64,000 nt of DNA from Poteriospumella lacustris (GCA_008000375.1 SMOI01000086.1:1-64000), one strand, 5' to 3'; shown: positions 45,777 through 57,420, numbered from the stretch's first letter. Program-made: numbers and translations. The notes: generated from the sequence alone by a model not told the origin.

Positions 45777-48700
45777 ACGGAGCTGTTGCCGCTGCCGCCG
45801 TTGCTGTTGGTCCCGTCGCGCGCCGCGTGCGCCGCCGAGGCACGACGCCGCCGCCGCCGCTGCCGCCGCCGCCGGTGTAGCGCGCGGAGGACTCGGACTC
45901 GTCGCGCGAGGCGCTGAAGAGCAAGTTGGCGGGCTGCGTGCCGTTGTGGTGGCGCTGGCGCTGCAGCGCCGACCGCAGCTTCGACGGGAACACGTCGCAG
46001 TACTTCGCGGCGATGCACAGGCGCAGCGCCACGCCCAGCGTCGCGAGCAGGATGCGCAGGTCCTCCCAGGCCAGCACGTACGCGTCGGCCAGCGACAGGT
46101 GCAGGTAGAAGATCATCGGCGCCACGTCCGCGTCCACCTCGGAGAACGCCTCGAACATCTGCAGCATCTCGCGGTCCAGGCCGCGCAGGTAGCTGCGCAC
46201 CTCCTCGTCGAGGCCCGCGCCACCGTCGTAGGCAGCCGCCGCCCCCGCCGCCGCCCCCGTCACCGTCGCCTGCTGGGCGAGCGTCGTGGCGTGGGACTGC
46301 GCCTGGTTGGGGTTGGCGCTGGCGGCCTGCGAGAGCAGCAGCTTCGCGAGGACGTGCGGCTCGGGCAGCTTGTCCTCGGGCAGCGGCTGCAGCACGCCGT
46401 TGTCCTGCTCGATCTGCTTGAACAGGCCGTAGCACGCCTGCAGGTGCTGCAGCCACGCGATCTCGTTGCCGCGCTCGCGCTCGCAGCTGGCGCAGAACAT
46501 CAGCGCCTTGAGCGCGTTGCCCCAGGCGGTGGCGTGCTCCCAGTGGAAGGCCTCCTCCTTCAGGTCGGCCAGGCGGTCGTCGATGGCGTCCACCTGGCGG
46601 CGGATGGCGCTCTGGCGACAGTACATGGCCATGCGCTCGTGGAACCACTGCTTCTGCTCGTCGATGACGAGCTGGTAGATCGACGTCTGCTCCAGCGGGA
46701 TCGTGAAGTTGTACTGGCGGCCGTGGTGCACGCCGGCGCGGTCGTGCGTCTGGATGAGCTTGATGAAGTCGTGGTGGTGCACCAGCTGCAGCAGGATGCG
46801 GTCCACCGCCTCGTGCGGCGCGCCGCTGCTGCCACCGCCGCCGCCGTTCCCGCCACCGACGCCGCCGTTTCCACCGACGCCGCCGAGGCCGCCGACGCCA
46901 GCGCCGACGCCGAGGCCGCCGGAGGCCGCCGCGTTGGCGATTTCGTAGCGCCGAGCGGCCGCGCCACCGGCGGCGCCGTGGAGGCCCGCGCCGTGCGCCG
47001 CGCCCGCGGCGGCCGCCACCGCGTTGGCCGTGTTCAGGTGCAGCGCGAGGCCGCCGTGCGCGCGGCTGGGCGCCAGGTCGCTGGCGACGGAGAACTGGTC
47101 GCTCTCCTCGAGCAGATAGACGATCATCTCGGCGGTGAAGTTGCGGCCGTTGGACACGGCGATGCTGGCGGCCTTCAGCACGAGCTGCTGCGAGGTCGTG
47201 AGCTTGTCGAAGCGGTAGCAGATCACCTCCTCGACGCGGCTGTTCATGTTGAACAGCTCGTTGAGGTCGGCTTTGATGTCGCCGCCGTGGTGCGCGCTGC
47301 CGTCCGCGCCGAGGCCGCCCCCGCCGCCGCCACCGACGCCGCCGACGCCGCCGCCGACGCCGCTGTGGTGGTGGCCGCTGCCGCCGCCGGTGCCGTGCAT
47401 GCTGCCGCCGCCGTCGTCGTTGCCGCGCGCGGCGTTGGTCTGGTTGTGGATGGTCTGCAGCGCCTTGGTGAGCTCGATGGTGTAGAGCGGGTTGCCGCCG
47501 GAGATGTCGTAGAGCTTGGCCAGGTCCGAGTCCGTCGCGATGATGCCCACGTCCGACAGCGCCTCCTTCGCCACTTTGATCGTCGAGTCTTTGTCCAGCG
47601 GCGGCAGCTCCACCACGGCGAAGCGGCGGATGTCGTGGAACGAGCGGAAGATGTGGTCGGCGCCCTTGCCGCTGTCTCCGCCGCCGCTGCCGCCGCTGCC
47701 GCCGCCGACGCCGCCGCCGTTGAGCGCGCTGCTGCTGTTCGTGTGGCCGCGCAGGCGCGACGCCTGGTTGGACATGCGGTGCAGCGCGGCGTAGTCGGTG
47801 GCGGCGGCGACGTCGGGGAACTGGTCGCTGTCGAAGGTGGCGAGCAGCGAGATGCCCGTCGCCTTCATCCAGATCAGCTGCATCACGCGGATGGACCACG
47901 GGTCGAGGAAGTGCACGTCCTCACTGCACAGCCAACGAGAGAGACACAGTCAGAGAGACAGAGACACAGTCAGAGGGGGTGAGACACAGTCGGAGGGGGT
48001 GAGACACAGGTGCGACACAAGGACCGACACACGCGACACAGGTGCGACACACACGACACACACGACACAGAGACACAGCGACACACAGGGACACAGACAC
48101 AGGGACAGGGGACGTACATGAATATGATAATGAATCGGTTGGCGAGGTTGGGCATGAAGTCGATGAGGGTGGCGAAGGCGTCGGCGACGGCGGTGAGGTC
48201 GGTGGCCTTGACGTCGGAGGAGTTGAAGATGGCGTCGTCGTCGGAGGCGAGGATGCGGATCATGAGGTCGCGCGTCGCCGTCTGCTCGCGCGAGTAGATC
48301 TTGAGCATCTTGTCGAGGCAGATGATCACCTTGCGCAGGTTGACGCCGTTGTGGCCGCCGTGGCCGTGCTGGGCGCCCGCGCGGCCGGTGGCGGGCAGCG
48401 AGGTGGCGGTCTGGTCCTTGGTGAAGAGGGTGATGAGGGAGATGAGCATGGGCTTCCAGAAGGAGAAGGGCACCTTGGACTTCATCGTGTTGGACTTCTT
48501 GCGCGCGATGAAGATGTTGAGGCAGCGGTCGCGCTCCGCCATGAACTGGATCTTGCGCGCGATGGCCGACAGCACCGCCGTCTTGCCCGAGCCCATGCCG
48601 CCGCTGATCACCACCATCTGCGCGGGACTGTCGCAGCCGAACATCACCGGCCCCGACGTCTGCAGCGGCGGCAGCAGCGCCATCAGCACGCGCTTCACCT

Positions 48701-51395
48701 CTTTCTTGCGGCCGTGCAGCTTGCGGATGGGCGTGGGGATGCCGTGGAACGAGTTGTGCGCCCCGCCGCCACCGCCGCCACTGGCAGTGCCACCGTTGAC
48801 GCCGCCACTGGCACCGCCAGTGCCGCCACCGGCCGCGGCGGCGTTGTGGTTGGAGACGGAGGACTCGGAGATGGACTTGCGCTGCGCCTTGTTGAACTCG
48901 TTCTCGTAGAAGAAGGGCGAGTTGATCATGTCGCGGATCTCGAGCTCCCACTTGCTGCGGTTGGACAGGATCCAGTCCAGGTGCATCTTGCGGATCAGGT
49001 ACGTGTACAGCGACGCGAACCGCGTGTCCTTGCGGCCGCGCACCACCTGGCGCGCCGCGACCTTGAGCGTGAGGTGGGTGGCGCTGTTGCCGGTGTGGTT
49101 GACGGCGGGCGACGGCTTGATCGTCTCCTGCAGGATGCCCTGCAGCGCCGGCCGGAAGATCTTCACCGGGTTCGCGTACCCCTTCGCCTGGATCTCGGCG
49201 AGCGGCTGGTACTCGTGCAGGCGGTCGCGCCGCATCGTGTCCTCGTCGCAGATGACGCTGTTGGCCTCGGCCTGGCACATGAGGCGCGCCGACAGGTTCG
49301 TCGACGGGCCCATCACCGCGTACTCGTGGCGCAGCGGCGACCCCACGAGGCCGCAGTAGGCTTTGCCCGTCGTGATGCCGATGCTGCAGGCCAGGCCCAC
49401 CGACGGCAGCGCCTGGATGATCTGGTGCGCCGTCTCGATGGCGGCCGCGGCGTTGTCGACGCTCACGGCGCCGCGCAGCCCGAACGTGGCGATGCAGACG
49501 GTGCCCTTGTCGTCCACGATGAACTGCCGCAGCTGGCCGCCGTTGCCGTAGATGGCGGCGTGCAGAATGGCGTAGCAGCCCTGCACCTGGTTGAGGATAG
49601 CCGTGTCCGCGGCGATCTCGCGCTGCGAGCGGATGAGGAAGCCGAAGACCTTGTGCAGCTCGTTGTGGTCGTCGGCGGGGACGACGCGGCCCTCCGACTC
49701 GTCGACGAGCAGCCGCAGGTCGATGGCGTCCACCTTGATGAACATCACCGTCACCGACCGCACCTCCGCGTTCGACGTCAGGATCTCCGACGACACCGCC
49801 AGTTGCGTCGGCGTGGCGCCCTCCGGGTGGTGCGAGCCGCGCCGCGCGTCCTTCGTCGGGCTCGGCGCCTCGACCTCTTCGCTGACGCGCGGCGTGCCCG
49901 ACTCCAACAGGTGGCTGTTGGCGTGGCTCGCGTTGGCCGCCGCCTTGTGGTGCTGCGCCAGCAACGCGTCCGCCGTGTCGCGGAAGTTCTCGCAGTCGGC
50001 GATGTCGTAGAACTCGTAGTCGCTGCGCACGGCGTCGTGCACGTGGCGCGCGAGGTCGTCGGTCAGCACCTTCGCGATCGACGAGTAGTACGTGCGCTTC
50101 AGCACTGTGCTGATGAAGGCCGCCAGCTGGTCGTTGCGTCGGTCCTTCGTGCGCCGCGTCGGCGTCACGCCCGTGCCCGCCGCGCCACCCGCAGCGCCGC
50201 CACCCGCCGCCGCCGAGGTCGGCGACAGCGCGTCGCGCCCGGACGCCGGCCGCAGCGCGACCATCGTCGAGCGCGGGCTGCCGTTTTGGTTGTTCAGATG
50301 CATCGTGTAGAGCTTGCGGAAGAGCGGCGACATGGAGAAGAAGAGCATCTCCATGTCGTGCGTCGTGTCCTCGATGATGCGCGAGTTCTCGTACGCGATG
50401 GCCTGGAAGCCCTCCTTGCGCGCCTTCAGCCGGTTCTTCTTCGCCTTGCGCGGCGGCTTCGTCGAGAAGCGGCGGACGCGGCAGTAGCCGTCCTGCAGCA
50501 GGGCGCAGCCGCAGGGCAGAATCGTGTTGCCGTCGATGTCGACGGCGCCCGCCGGCTGGTCGCCGTGGATGGCGCGGTGCAGCAGGCAGCTGATGACCAC
50601 GTCGCCTTTGTTCGCCTTCTCCTCGGCGAAGGCGACGTCGGAGAGCGGCGAGCCCGCGAGGAAATACTCCCAGCGGTCGCCGTGGCCGATGTCGATGCCG
50701 GCCATGAGGCCCAGGCTGATGCCGCAGTGCACGTCGAGGTACGTGACGTTGTCCTCCGCCGGCCGCGCGGGGCTCGCGTGCGTCGCGTCCAGCGGCGCCA
50801 CTTTGCCCGAGTTCATCGCCGAGTTGCGGCGCTGGGGCATGAAGCGGTCGAACATGTGGGTGTGTGCGTCGAGGCCGCCGTGCTGCAGCTTCACCTCGTA
50901 GTGGCCGCACGACGCGCAGATCTCCAGCGCGCACGCGGTGGCGCGCTCCGCGGTCTCGATCATCGTCGCGTCCTGCGACTTTTCCTTTTCGGTGGCGTGT
51001 GGCGTGTCTCGCTCGTCAAAGGTCGCGAAGGGCGGCGAGAACGACGCGTCGTCCGACTCGACGATTTGCACGTGCCAGACGATGTAGAGGGCGTCGCCGG
51101 CGAATTTGATGACGTCGCCGCCCCATTTGTCGACGATCGTCAACATCTTCGTGAAGTAGTCGTTGATGTGGTTCTTGAGCGACTCGATGTCCAGTCGCTG
51201 GGAGAGCACCGTGAAGCCAGAAATGTCCACAAAGAGCAGCGCGCCGCGGAATCGCTGGATGGTTGGACTGCGGATGCTGGCTTGGTTCCACTCTTCATTG
51301 CTCTCATTGAGGAACTTGTGCGAGAGCTTCAGCAACAACTGCTGCCTCAGGATTTGAGGCACGTGTTTGCTGAAGTTCTGAAGATTGTTGTCCAT
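43214..51395 (-). CDS. soluble-adenylyl-cyclase-like giant protein (with apparent frameshift)
   Basis: Exon 1 is 51395-48118 and exon 2 is 47923-43214, with a 194-nt intron that keeps the frame. The product is about 2660 residues. Class III cyclase domain C1 covers about residues 50-270, with both metal Asp present (LFVDISGF and FAGDALYIVW). Domain C2, about 546-750, lacks the first Asp, as in soluble adenylyl cyclases. A P-loop ATPase (ISGGMGSGKTAV, residues 932-939) follows, then STAND-type helical repeats. Near 45850 the frame changes by one base within a GGC-rich stretch; no GT-AG intron explains it. The C-terminal part has Ser/His tandems. Bicarbonate or calcium sensing, as in ADCY10, is an inference. 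Confidence 0.85.
47924..48117 (-). repeat. intron made of GACACAG-type short repeats
   Basis: The only intron of the cyclase gene (194 nt, GTACGT...GTGCAG) is nearly all short variants of GACACA, with GAGACACAGTCAGAG and GGGGGTGAGACACAG units. It is two to three times longer than other introns here. Confidence 0.85.
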
Positions 51396-52521
51396 GGCGC
51401 TCGATGTGTGTTCTCAGGGCTCGTTCGCTCAGACCATAGCTGGGAGGACTCGGATCAGTGGTCGCTTCGATGGATGATTTTTCACACGTGTGTAATTGAC
51501 TCGCCTCTTGTGCTCAACGAATGCCAGTGACGGAAATACTTTTACTGCCTGCCAAGGACCAATCGAACAAACGTCGGCGACCGAAAAAAATAAAATAAAC
51601 TCAGCTCTTGGTCAACGGATGACAGCCCCTTCGCCTGTGCTTGGAACTGCTGGGTCGATACTGGAGATGCGCGTGGCAGTTGATTGTGACGCAGGACAGA
51701 AGGCCAACGCTGGTCACCCCCTGTTCGGCAACGACCAAGTCGCCACTGCCAGAGCAGCTGCAGGGGCAAAGAGAAGAAGCCGCCCGCCCGCTCGGCCTCG
51801 GCTCACTGCGCCGCTGCCGCTGCGGCAGCTGCTGCGTCTCTGCAGCGCCCACAGAAGTGGCCGCCGCGGCGGCGGTGGGCGGCGCCGTCCGTCGTCCGGA
51901 AGAAACGGCGTCGGTCGGTCACGACTCCCTAGCAGTGAAACCGTCCGAGAAATCCGGTTACCCGGAATTATAGGCGTTCTCCGTTCTCCCGTCCGAGCGC
52001 CCAACACATACCGGTACAGTTGAACGTACCTATGTACCGGTATGGGAAACCTGAATGTGGCAGCCCTTTCAGCACGAACTCTTTTCACTTTTATCGAAAA
52101 GCACTTCCAACCCTCCCACGAGACAAAAACAGTTTATGACTGAAGGGTGTTGTCTTGGAGAGATATGGGTCGCCCTTTCCGAGGGCCCGCCTCGGAGGTC
52201 GGAGGGATGGGTGCGTTCGGACGGACGGGCGGTTCGTGACTACGTTGCCACGTGGCAAAAGTCTTAGCACGTTGCGGAGAGTCTGGCACAGTATCACCTC
52301 ATAATTTACGAAAACACCAGTTACAAATGAATTTCGTTCGTACTAAGGGAGGTAAAAGATATGGACGGGTCCGAGTCAGAAATCGGCGGGGATGATGAAA
52401 TCTCTCTATGCATTTGGCCCCTGGCAACGACAATGAAGGTCCTTTCTATGCTTCCAACTACCCGGATCAAGTCTAAACAAAAATAAAATGAGCCGGCAAA
52501 CAACATGGGCATATGTCATCA
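51396..52521. other. 1.1-kb intergenic region, no gene seen
   Basis: It contains the cyclase promoter and the 3' flank of the LRR gene. A plus-strand frame at 51496-52023 (175 codons) lacks recognisable features. CCGGTA/TACCGGT palindromic pieces lie at 52010-52043. Nothing else was recognised. Confidence 0.45.
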
Positions 52522-55500
52522 CTACGGAGACGACTTCGAAGGGATTTCCATTTCGAGTTGTGCTGGAGTTGACGTCTCTGACTTTGCTCCCATGACGAAG
52601 CCCGCCCTTTCAATCGCATAAAGTACGACCGGAAGGCAAGGAGTTACTACTAACAGTGGACACGCGCGCAGAAAGCCCGCAGTACTTCCAAACGTGTCGA
52701 AAAGAAACAACGCATAAAACACACACGCATAGGACAGCATCAACCACATCGTCTGACGCACAAAGTGCGCGTCGCCAACTCCCTCACAAATGGCATTGAT
52801 CTGCGATACCAGAGATGGCAATGGAGAAGGCGCTGCTTGCTTTGTCGCCTTTACCTTCTGGTCGAAGGCAATGCATCGAAGAAGGAAACTACCGATGGAC
52901 CCACGAAACCCCACCAACATGGACACAACCGCACCGACAACGCATACCGCCAGGGGAGGATACACGAGCCCAAAGGTGAGCAACAAACCCAAATATACCA
53001 TCAACGACCTCAACAGACGATGGGGGTCCACACGCTGCTGAACACACTCCGCGGTGGCAGTTGTATGCGCATCTCTCTCTACCACAGCGCCTTCGTCGGC
53101 GACTGCATCCCGCCCCTGCAAAATTGGATTGAGTTGGTGCTCCGTCGTGGAGTGAGGCGACACCGTGAGCGGTAGAAGTAGCTTCGGCAAGATTGGCGAT
53201 ACCGCCCATTGAGCATTCGCATTGCGTACGTGCAGGTGCACGTAGAGCGCGCACCACTGCAGCAACGGTGTGCCCACCGTCGACATGACGCACATGTAAA
53301 CAAACGTCGGCGTGTAGTAAGTGATGAGACTGGAGCTGCATTGATAGCTGTAGACAAACGGCGGACTGAAACTGGTCTTTTGAGGGTATGGACGGTACGT
53401 CAAACACACCACACCGTCCGCATCCGTACACTGTTGGAGGACATAGACGGACGTCACCGTCGGCGCCAAATTGAAGACATTGTAGAAGCAATACGGAGAG
53501 ATAACCGCCGCAACGAGACAGGGAATAGTCAGCGTGTTGAACATAGCAACGCACAACAACGTAAACTGCATCACAGACCTCTCGTGCGCATCCTCTTCGT
53601 CGTGAATGCTCGATGCTTCTGCGACGGTCTCTGATGACTGTGGGTGGAGCCACCGCAACATGCACCTGCGGAACCACAGCAACAGCTTGCCCGAGGTGCT
53701 GAAGTTATTCCAGACAAGTTTGAACAGTGCCAAGGCGATCTGCGAGAGGGCCACCGTCGTACTGTTTTCCCGCAATGCGATCACCACGAAGGCAATGTTG
53801 ACGCCGACCACGACGATGGTATTGACCAGCACAAAGACTGCCAAGGCCGTGCGGTGGTGCCACATGCGCCGGGCAGATGAAGAAGCGGCCGTTGCTGTCT
53901 TCCCCGCATCATCATGGGATGACATCACGTGTCGACCAAGCACAACGGTTTGCATGAGGTACATCACGAAGGCGGTCAGCAACACAAAGATCGCCAGCTT
54001 CAGTCCCGTCGCCACACCGCCTTCTTGAAACGCCGCACTCGCCGTCCACCCGTATTCCTCCGCATGCGTGCGATAGAAGATACTCAACGTCATGTACAGG
54101 GGAAGGCAGAGGCACACGATGCAGCCCCCAAGGATGGAACAAATGCGCACTATCTGACGACAGAGATCCAGCACGCGACACAGCGCGGGGACAGCCAATT
54201 GCACCTCCGTGTCGCTGTCGAACAACGTGTACCACAACAACCATACTCTCCAGGTCTCAGATAGCCACTGGAAGAACGCCCAAGACCCGCAGGGCGTTAG
54301 GGCATATCTTGCGGCCAAAACCACTGTCGCGATGGCCAAACCAATCAAAACGACCCAACCGATGTAAGCCACATTGAGCGCCTGTGAGCCACATGCATAA
54401 TTGGCGGCGTTGTCGTCGGCCGGTGGGAGATCGCTGCGGTCCCAATCGCAAGTGAACAGGTTTCCGCGCAACACACTGACGGATGGGGCAACGATGATGG
54501 GACGAGGAAGTCGTCCTGAGATGCGGTTGTTCTGCAACGAGATCGACGTGTTGTAGACGATGTCGACCGAGCGGTTGTAAGCAATTCGACTCACAGGGTA
54601 CCGGTTGGCAAACTCGGGAGACAACGTGCCTCCAAGACGATTGAAGGAGAGGTCAAGAGATGCCCAGTGTTTGGATTGAATGGCGAGGGGAATACTGCCC
54701 GTCAAGCTATTGTGAGAGAGGGACAAGTCGATCAGACTGTCGGAAATGTTGGAGGCATCCAACCGACCAACGAACCCATTTCCTGACAAATGCAGTGTTT
54801 TCAATCGAGGCATCTGAAAGAGACAAGCGGGGATTGTACCCGTGACGGGAGAGTTGACGATATACGATTTGGAGATGCCCAGGGAAAGCAGCGGAATCTG
54901 ACACGATGTCGCTGCCCGCAGTCCATCGAGGGCCAATGTGACCAATTGTTGCGCGGCGCAGACGCTGGCGGGTATAGATCCATGCAAGCAATTGCTCACG
55001 GCCGCCACATTTACCAGGGCTGGCAAGTGGAATAGGTCTGATTGAAGAGTCCCCGTCAATTGGTTGTTGCTCAATTGAATGGTGTTCAGCTGGGTTTGCG
55101 AACGGGCATTGAACAGCTGACTAATGGGCCCGGTCAATGCGTTATCATTGACAGCAAACACCGTCAACGCTGAGAGTTGAGAGATCCCACTGGGAATGAC
55201 GCCAGATAGCATGTTGTTGTTCAACTGGATGAAAGACATCTTGGATAAATGGTTGATGTTCGTTGGTATCGTGCCCGTCAGGAAATTAGTGAACATTCCA
55301 AAATCAATGACCGCCGAGCAGTTCTGCAGGTTGTCTGGGATGGTGCCAATCAACTTGTTGTTGTGTACGCGGATTCCTGCGATGTTTGATAGCTGTCCGA
55401 TGGTTGTAGGAATCGTGCCAGTGAGGTGATTGTTGTTTACTCCGAGGCCCACCAAGTTCGCCATGTTGCCAACTTCTGAGGGAATGCTCCCTGAAAACCG

Positions 55501-55968
55501 GTTGAAGTCGAAATTGAGCTGGATCAGATTCGCCAAGTTCCCAATCGTGGGAGGAATTTGACCACTCAAGAAGTTATCATTCAAATAGAGACCCGTCATA
55601 AGTCTCAACTTTCCGACAGTGGACGGCAAACTGCCAGTAAGATGGTTGTATTCGAAGCTCAGTTGATCTAAGAAACTAAAATTTCCAATGGAAGGAGGGA
55701 TAGAGCCGACTAAATGACAGAAGTTCAGTGTGATGGAGACGACGTTCTTTCCCACGCAAACAATGCCCTCCCAGGAATCTTCGCAGGGATCACTGCCGGA
55801 TGAAAAGTCCCACTGTGCACCGTTTTCAAACCAGCGCCAATTACTCCCACCTGTTGAAATGTATAAATCTTGCAAGGCTTCGTACTGAGCGGGGGCCAGA
55901 GCCGCGAACAAGCATGGTAGCATGCCCACGACGAAGATAGTCACGTGGTAAAACCAATGGCACCTCAT
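52522..55968 (-). CDS. LRR receptor-like multi-pass membrane protein
   Basis: This is a single exon of 1148 residues from the ATG at 55968. A signal peptide (FYHVTIFVVGMLPCLFAAL) leads to an LRR cap (ALQDLYISTGGSNW...CEDSWEGIVC). About 12 plant-type LRRs follow, with the LxGxIPxxIGNLxNL pattern, to about residue 500. A Cys pair (CDWDRSD...YACGS) closes the ectodomain. The rest holds eight or nine hydrophobic helices, including VAYIGWVVLIGLAIATVVLA, SILGGCIVCLCLPLYMTLSI and VYLGLLLTFGLVYPPLAVCV. There is no kinase domain, unlike plant LRR receptors. The multi-pass part also has a Cys-rich loop (QQCTDADGVVCLTY). It may be a sensor or channel; the transmembrane family is not recognised. Confidence 0.88.
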   Translation of the reverse strand: MRCHWFYHVTIFVVGMLPCLFAALAPAQYEALQDLYISTGGSNWRWFENGAQWDFSSGSDPCEDSWEGIVCVGKNVVSITLNFCHLVGSIPPSIGNFSFLDQLSFEYNHLTGSLPSTVGKLRLMTGLYLNDNFLSGQIPPTIGNLANLIQLNFDFNRFSGSIPSEVGNMANLVGLGVNNNHLTGTIPTTIGQLSNIAGIRVHNNKLIGTIPDNLQNCSAVIDFGMFTNFLTGTIPTNINHLSKMSFIQLNNNMLSGVIPSGISQLSALTVFAVNDNALTGPISQLFNARSQTQLNTIQLSNNQLTGTLQSDLFHLPALVNVAAVSNCLHGSIPASVCAAQQLVTLALDGLRAATSCQIPLLSLGISKSYIVNSPVTGTIPACLFQMPRLKTLHLSGNGFVGRLDASNISDSLIDLSLSHNSLTGSIPLAIQSKHWASLDLSFNRLGGTLSPEFANRYPVSRIAYNRSVDIVYNTSISLQNNRISGRLPRPIIVAPSVSVLRGNLFTCDWDRSDLPPADDNAANYACGSQALNVAYIGWVVLIGLAIATVVLAARYALTPCGSWAFFQWLSETWRVWLLWYTLFDSDTEVQLAVPALCRVLDLCRQIVRICSILGGCIVCLCLPLYMTLSIFYRTHAEEYGWTASAAFQEGGVATGLKLAIFVLLTAFVMYLMQTVVLGRHVMSSHDDAGKTATAASSSARRMWHHRTALAVFVLVNTIVVVGVNIAFVVIALRENSTTVALSQIALALFKLVWNNFSTSGKLLLWFRRCMLRWLHPQSSETVAEASSIHDEEDAHERSVMQFTLLCVAMFNTLTIPCLVAAVISPYCFYNVFNLAPTVTSVYVLQQCTDADGVVCLTYRPYPQKTSFSPPFVYSYQCSSSLITYYTPTFVYMCVMSTVGTPLLQWCALYVHLHVRNANAQWAVSPILPKLLLPLTVSPHSTTEHQLNPILQGRDAVADEGAVVERDAHTTATAECVQQRVDPHRLLRSLMVYLGLLLTFGLVYPPLAVCVVGAVVSMLVGFRGSIGSFLLRCIAFDQKVKATKQAAPSPLPSLVSQINAICEGVGDAHFVRQTMWLMLSYACVFYALFLFDTFGSTAGFLRACPLLVVTPCLPVVLYAIERAGFVMGAKSETSTPAQLEMEIPSKSSP

Positions 55969-56847
55969 TTTGATATGACCTAACTCGTGGCTCACCAATA
56001 TTCCAAGCTATCTATACGGCCGAAATTAATCAACACAAATGAAAACATTTGTGCAGAAAGTCAAGGCCGCAAGAGGATACGGAAATGGGAGTAAGCCATA
56101 AGGGGAAATTGGGATAAGTGGATACGGACATGGGGATAACCAAGGATGATGACGATCATCATCATCATCATCATCATCATCCCGCATTTGGGTTTGGGGT
56201 TTGGGGTTGGGTTTGTTTGGGGAAAGAGAAGGCTGGACACGATGACGATGAGACCGCCGTCGCGCCGTGGCTCTGCGGTGTCGCGCTTGTACGACGATGA
56301 ACAGAGATACGAATATGCGAATATGGACAGTGACACCCTCTCATTTTTAGGACGTGGACGATTTTGGCGAAAAAGCGTCCTAAGGCCTAAACATCGAAAC
56401 GTCCCAAACACAGAAAAAAGCTTACTTACGAAAAAACCCTCATTTAAGCGATCTTTTTGATCTCTAACGCACCGTAATATGATGCTTATATGTGTCATAA
56501 GAATATTTCGACACTGTTCCGACAATGTGTTTAGCTTGAAAACGGGGATAGTCGGATGCTGCTTAGGTCAACCTCATTTTCGTAAATCCGATGGAAAACC
56601 ATCAATTACTTTAGAAAACGTTGGAAAAACAATCCAATAAGTATAATATGGGTACTTCCGTTAACGTTAATGAAAATTGCATTTTTCTACGAGAATTCTC
56701 GAGATTTATGGCGGCAATATGGGTGAATTTATCGGTTTCAAACTTTTTTCGTACGCCAGAGCTTTCGTTACACTCAGCAGAAACGCGAACTTCACATTTC
56801 ATTCGATTCATCACATGATATGCAATCGGTTTCAATAATTTTCCGGG
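55969..56847. other. AT-rich intergenic island
   Basis: The 5' part holds the LRR promoter and simple repeats. From about 56300 to 56850 the sequence is clearly AT-richer than elsewhere in the window, with no convincing open frame on either strand. Confidence 0.55.
56153..56222. repeat. (CAT)n run followed by G-rich TTTGGGG-like repeats
   Basis: A CAT microsatellite of about nine units is followed by imperfect GGGTTTGGGGTTTGGGG units (56187-56222). The second part resembles protist telomeric repeats such as TTTGGGG. Confidence 0.75.
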
Positions 56848-57125
56848 TTACACACTGGTAAGGCGATAGAAGAGAGTGCGTAAAGATGACGAAAGAGGCG
56901 AGACCGAGGACGGCTGCTGCTCAACACGCTGGAAGAGCATCCCCAAGACTGCGTTGGCCGCTGTCGGTCGCTCAACGAAGCACCGCGACTGCAGCTGGAA
57001 CGCCGTGTCTCCTTCGTCCTGTTCCAACGAGCGAACGTCGCGAGTGAGAGCCTGTCGCCGAGGCTGACGCTCGTCGATACTCAGGCCGTGGTTAGCACAG
57101 GGAGCAGCGCACGCAGATTGGCGAC

Positions 57126-57420
57126 ATGCGATGTGGACGACCGCAGCAGCGCGGCCAGCTGCTTCTTCTGTCGTCGCAGCCGAGCTCGAAGCCCAGCAGC
57201 CAGCCGTCGCCGCGTCCATCGGCGCAGCCGTCGGGGCAGCCGTCGACACAGCCGTCCGGTCAGCCCAGCGCGCAGCCCAGTCGCCATCCGAGCGGTCAGC
57301 CGAGTGGTCAGCCGAGTGGTCAGCCGAGTGGTCAGCCATCGTCGACGCTACAAAGCCGGTCAACGCCAACAATCCGTTCAGCCATCGCCAAAGCACTCGC
57401 GGGGTCGTTGAGTGGCCGAG
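57126..57420 (+). CDS. QPSG-repeat exon of an unresolved plus-strand gene
   Basis: From about 57179 the frame reads QPSx units: QPSSKPSSQPSPRPSAQPSG, continuing to four perfect QPSG units. At the Ser position both TCN and AGY codons occur, which supports selection for Ser on this strand. A good 3' splice site (CTGCTTCTTCTGTCGTCGCAG) precedes the repeats at 57159-57179, and a possible donor lies at 57090. QPSG-type repeats are typical of secreted or wall proteins in stramenopiles and haptophytes. The partner exons were not found, and the frame continues into sequence antisense to the next gene. It may be a fragment. A competing minus-strand reading is noted elsewhere. Confidence 0.4.

Noticed and set aside
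48042-51530. 1162-codon plus-strand frame opposite the cyclase
   Set aside because: It is an antisense shadow. The minus strand encodes clear cyclase and P-loop motifs.
56848-57287. Minus-strand two-exon model ending FYRLTSV
   Set aside because: It needs a 47-nt intron with a poor GTGCTA donor, shorter than every other intron here, and overlaps the QPS repeat. It is kept only as an alternative reading.
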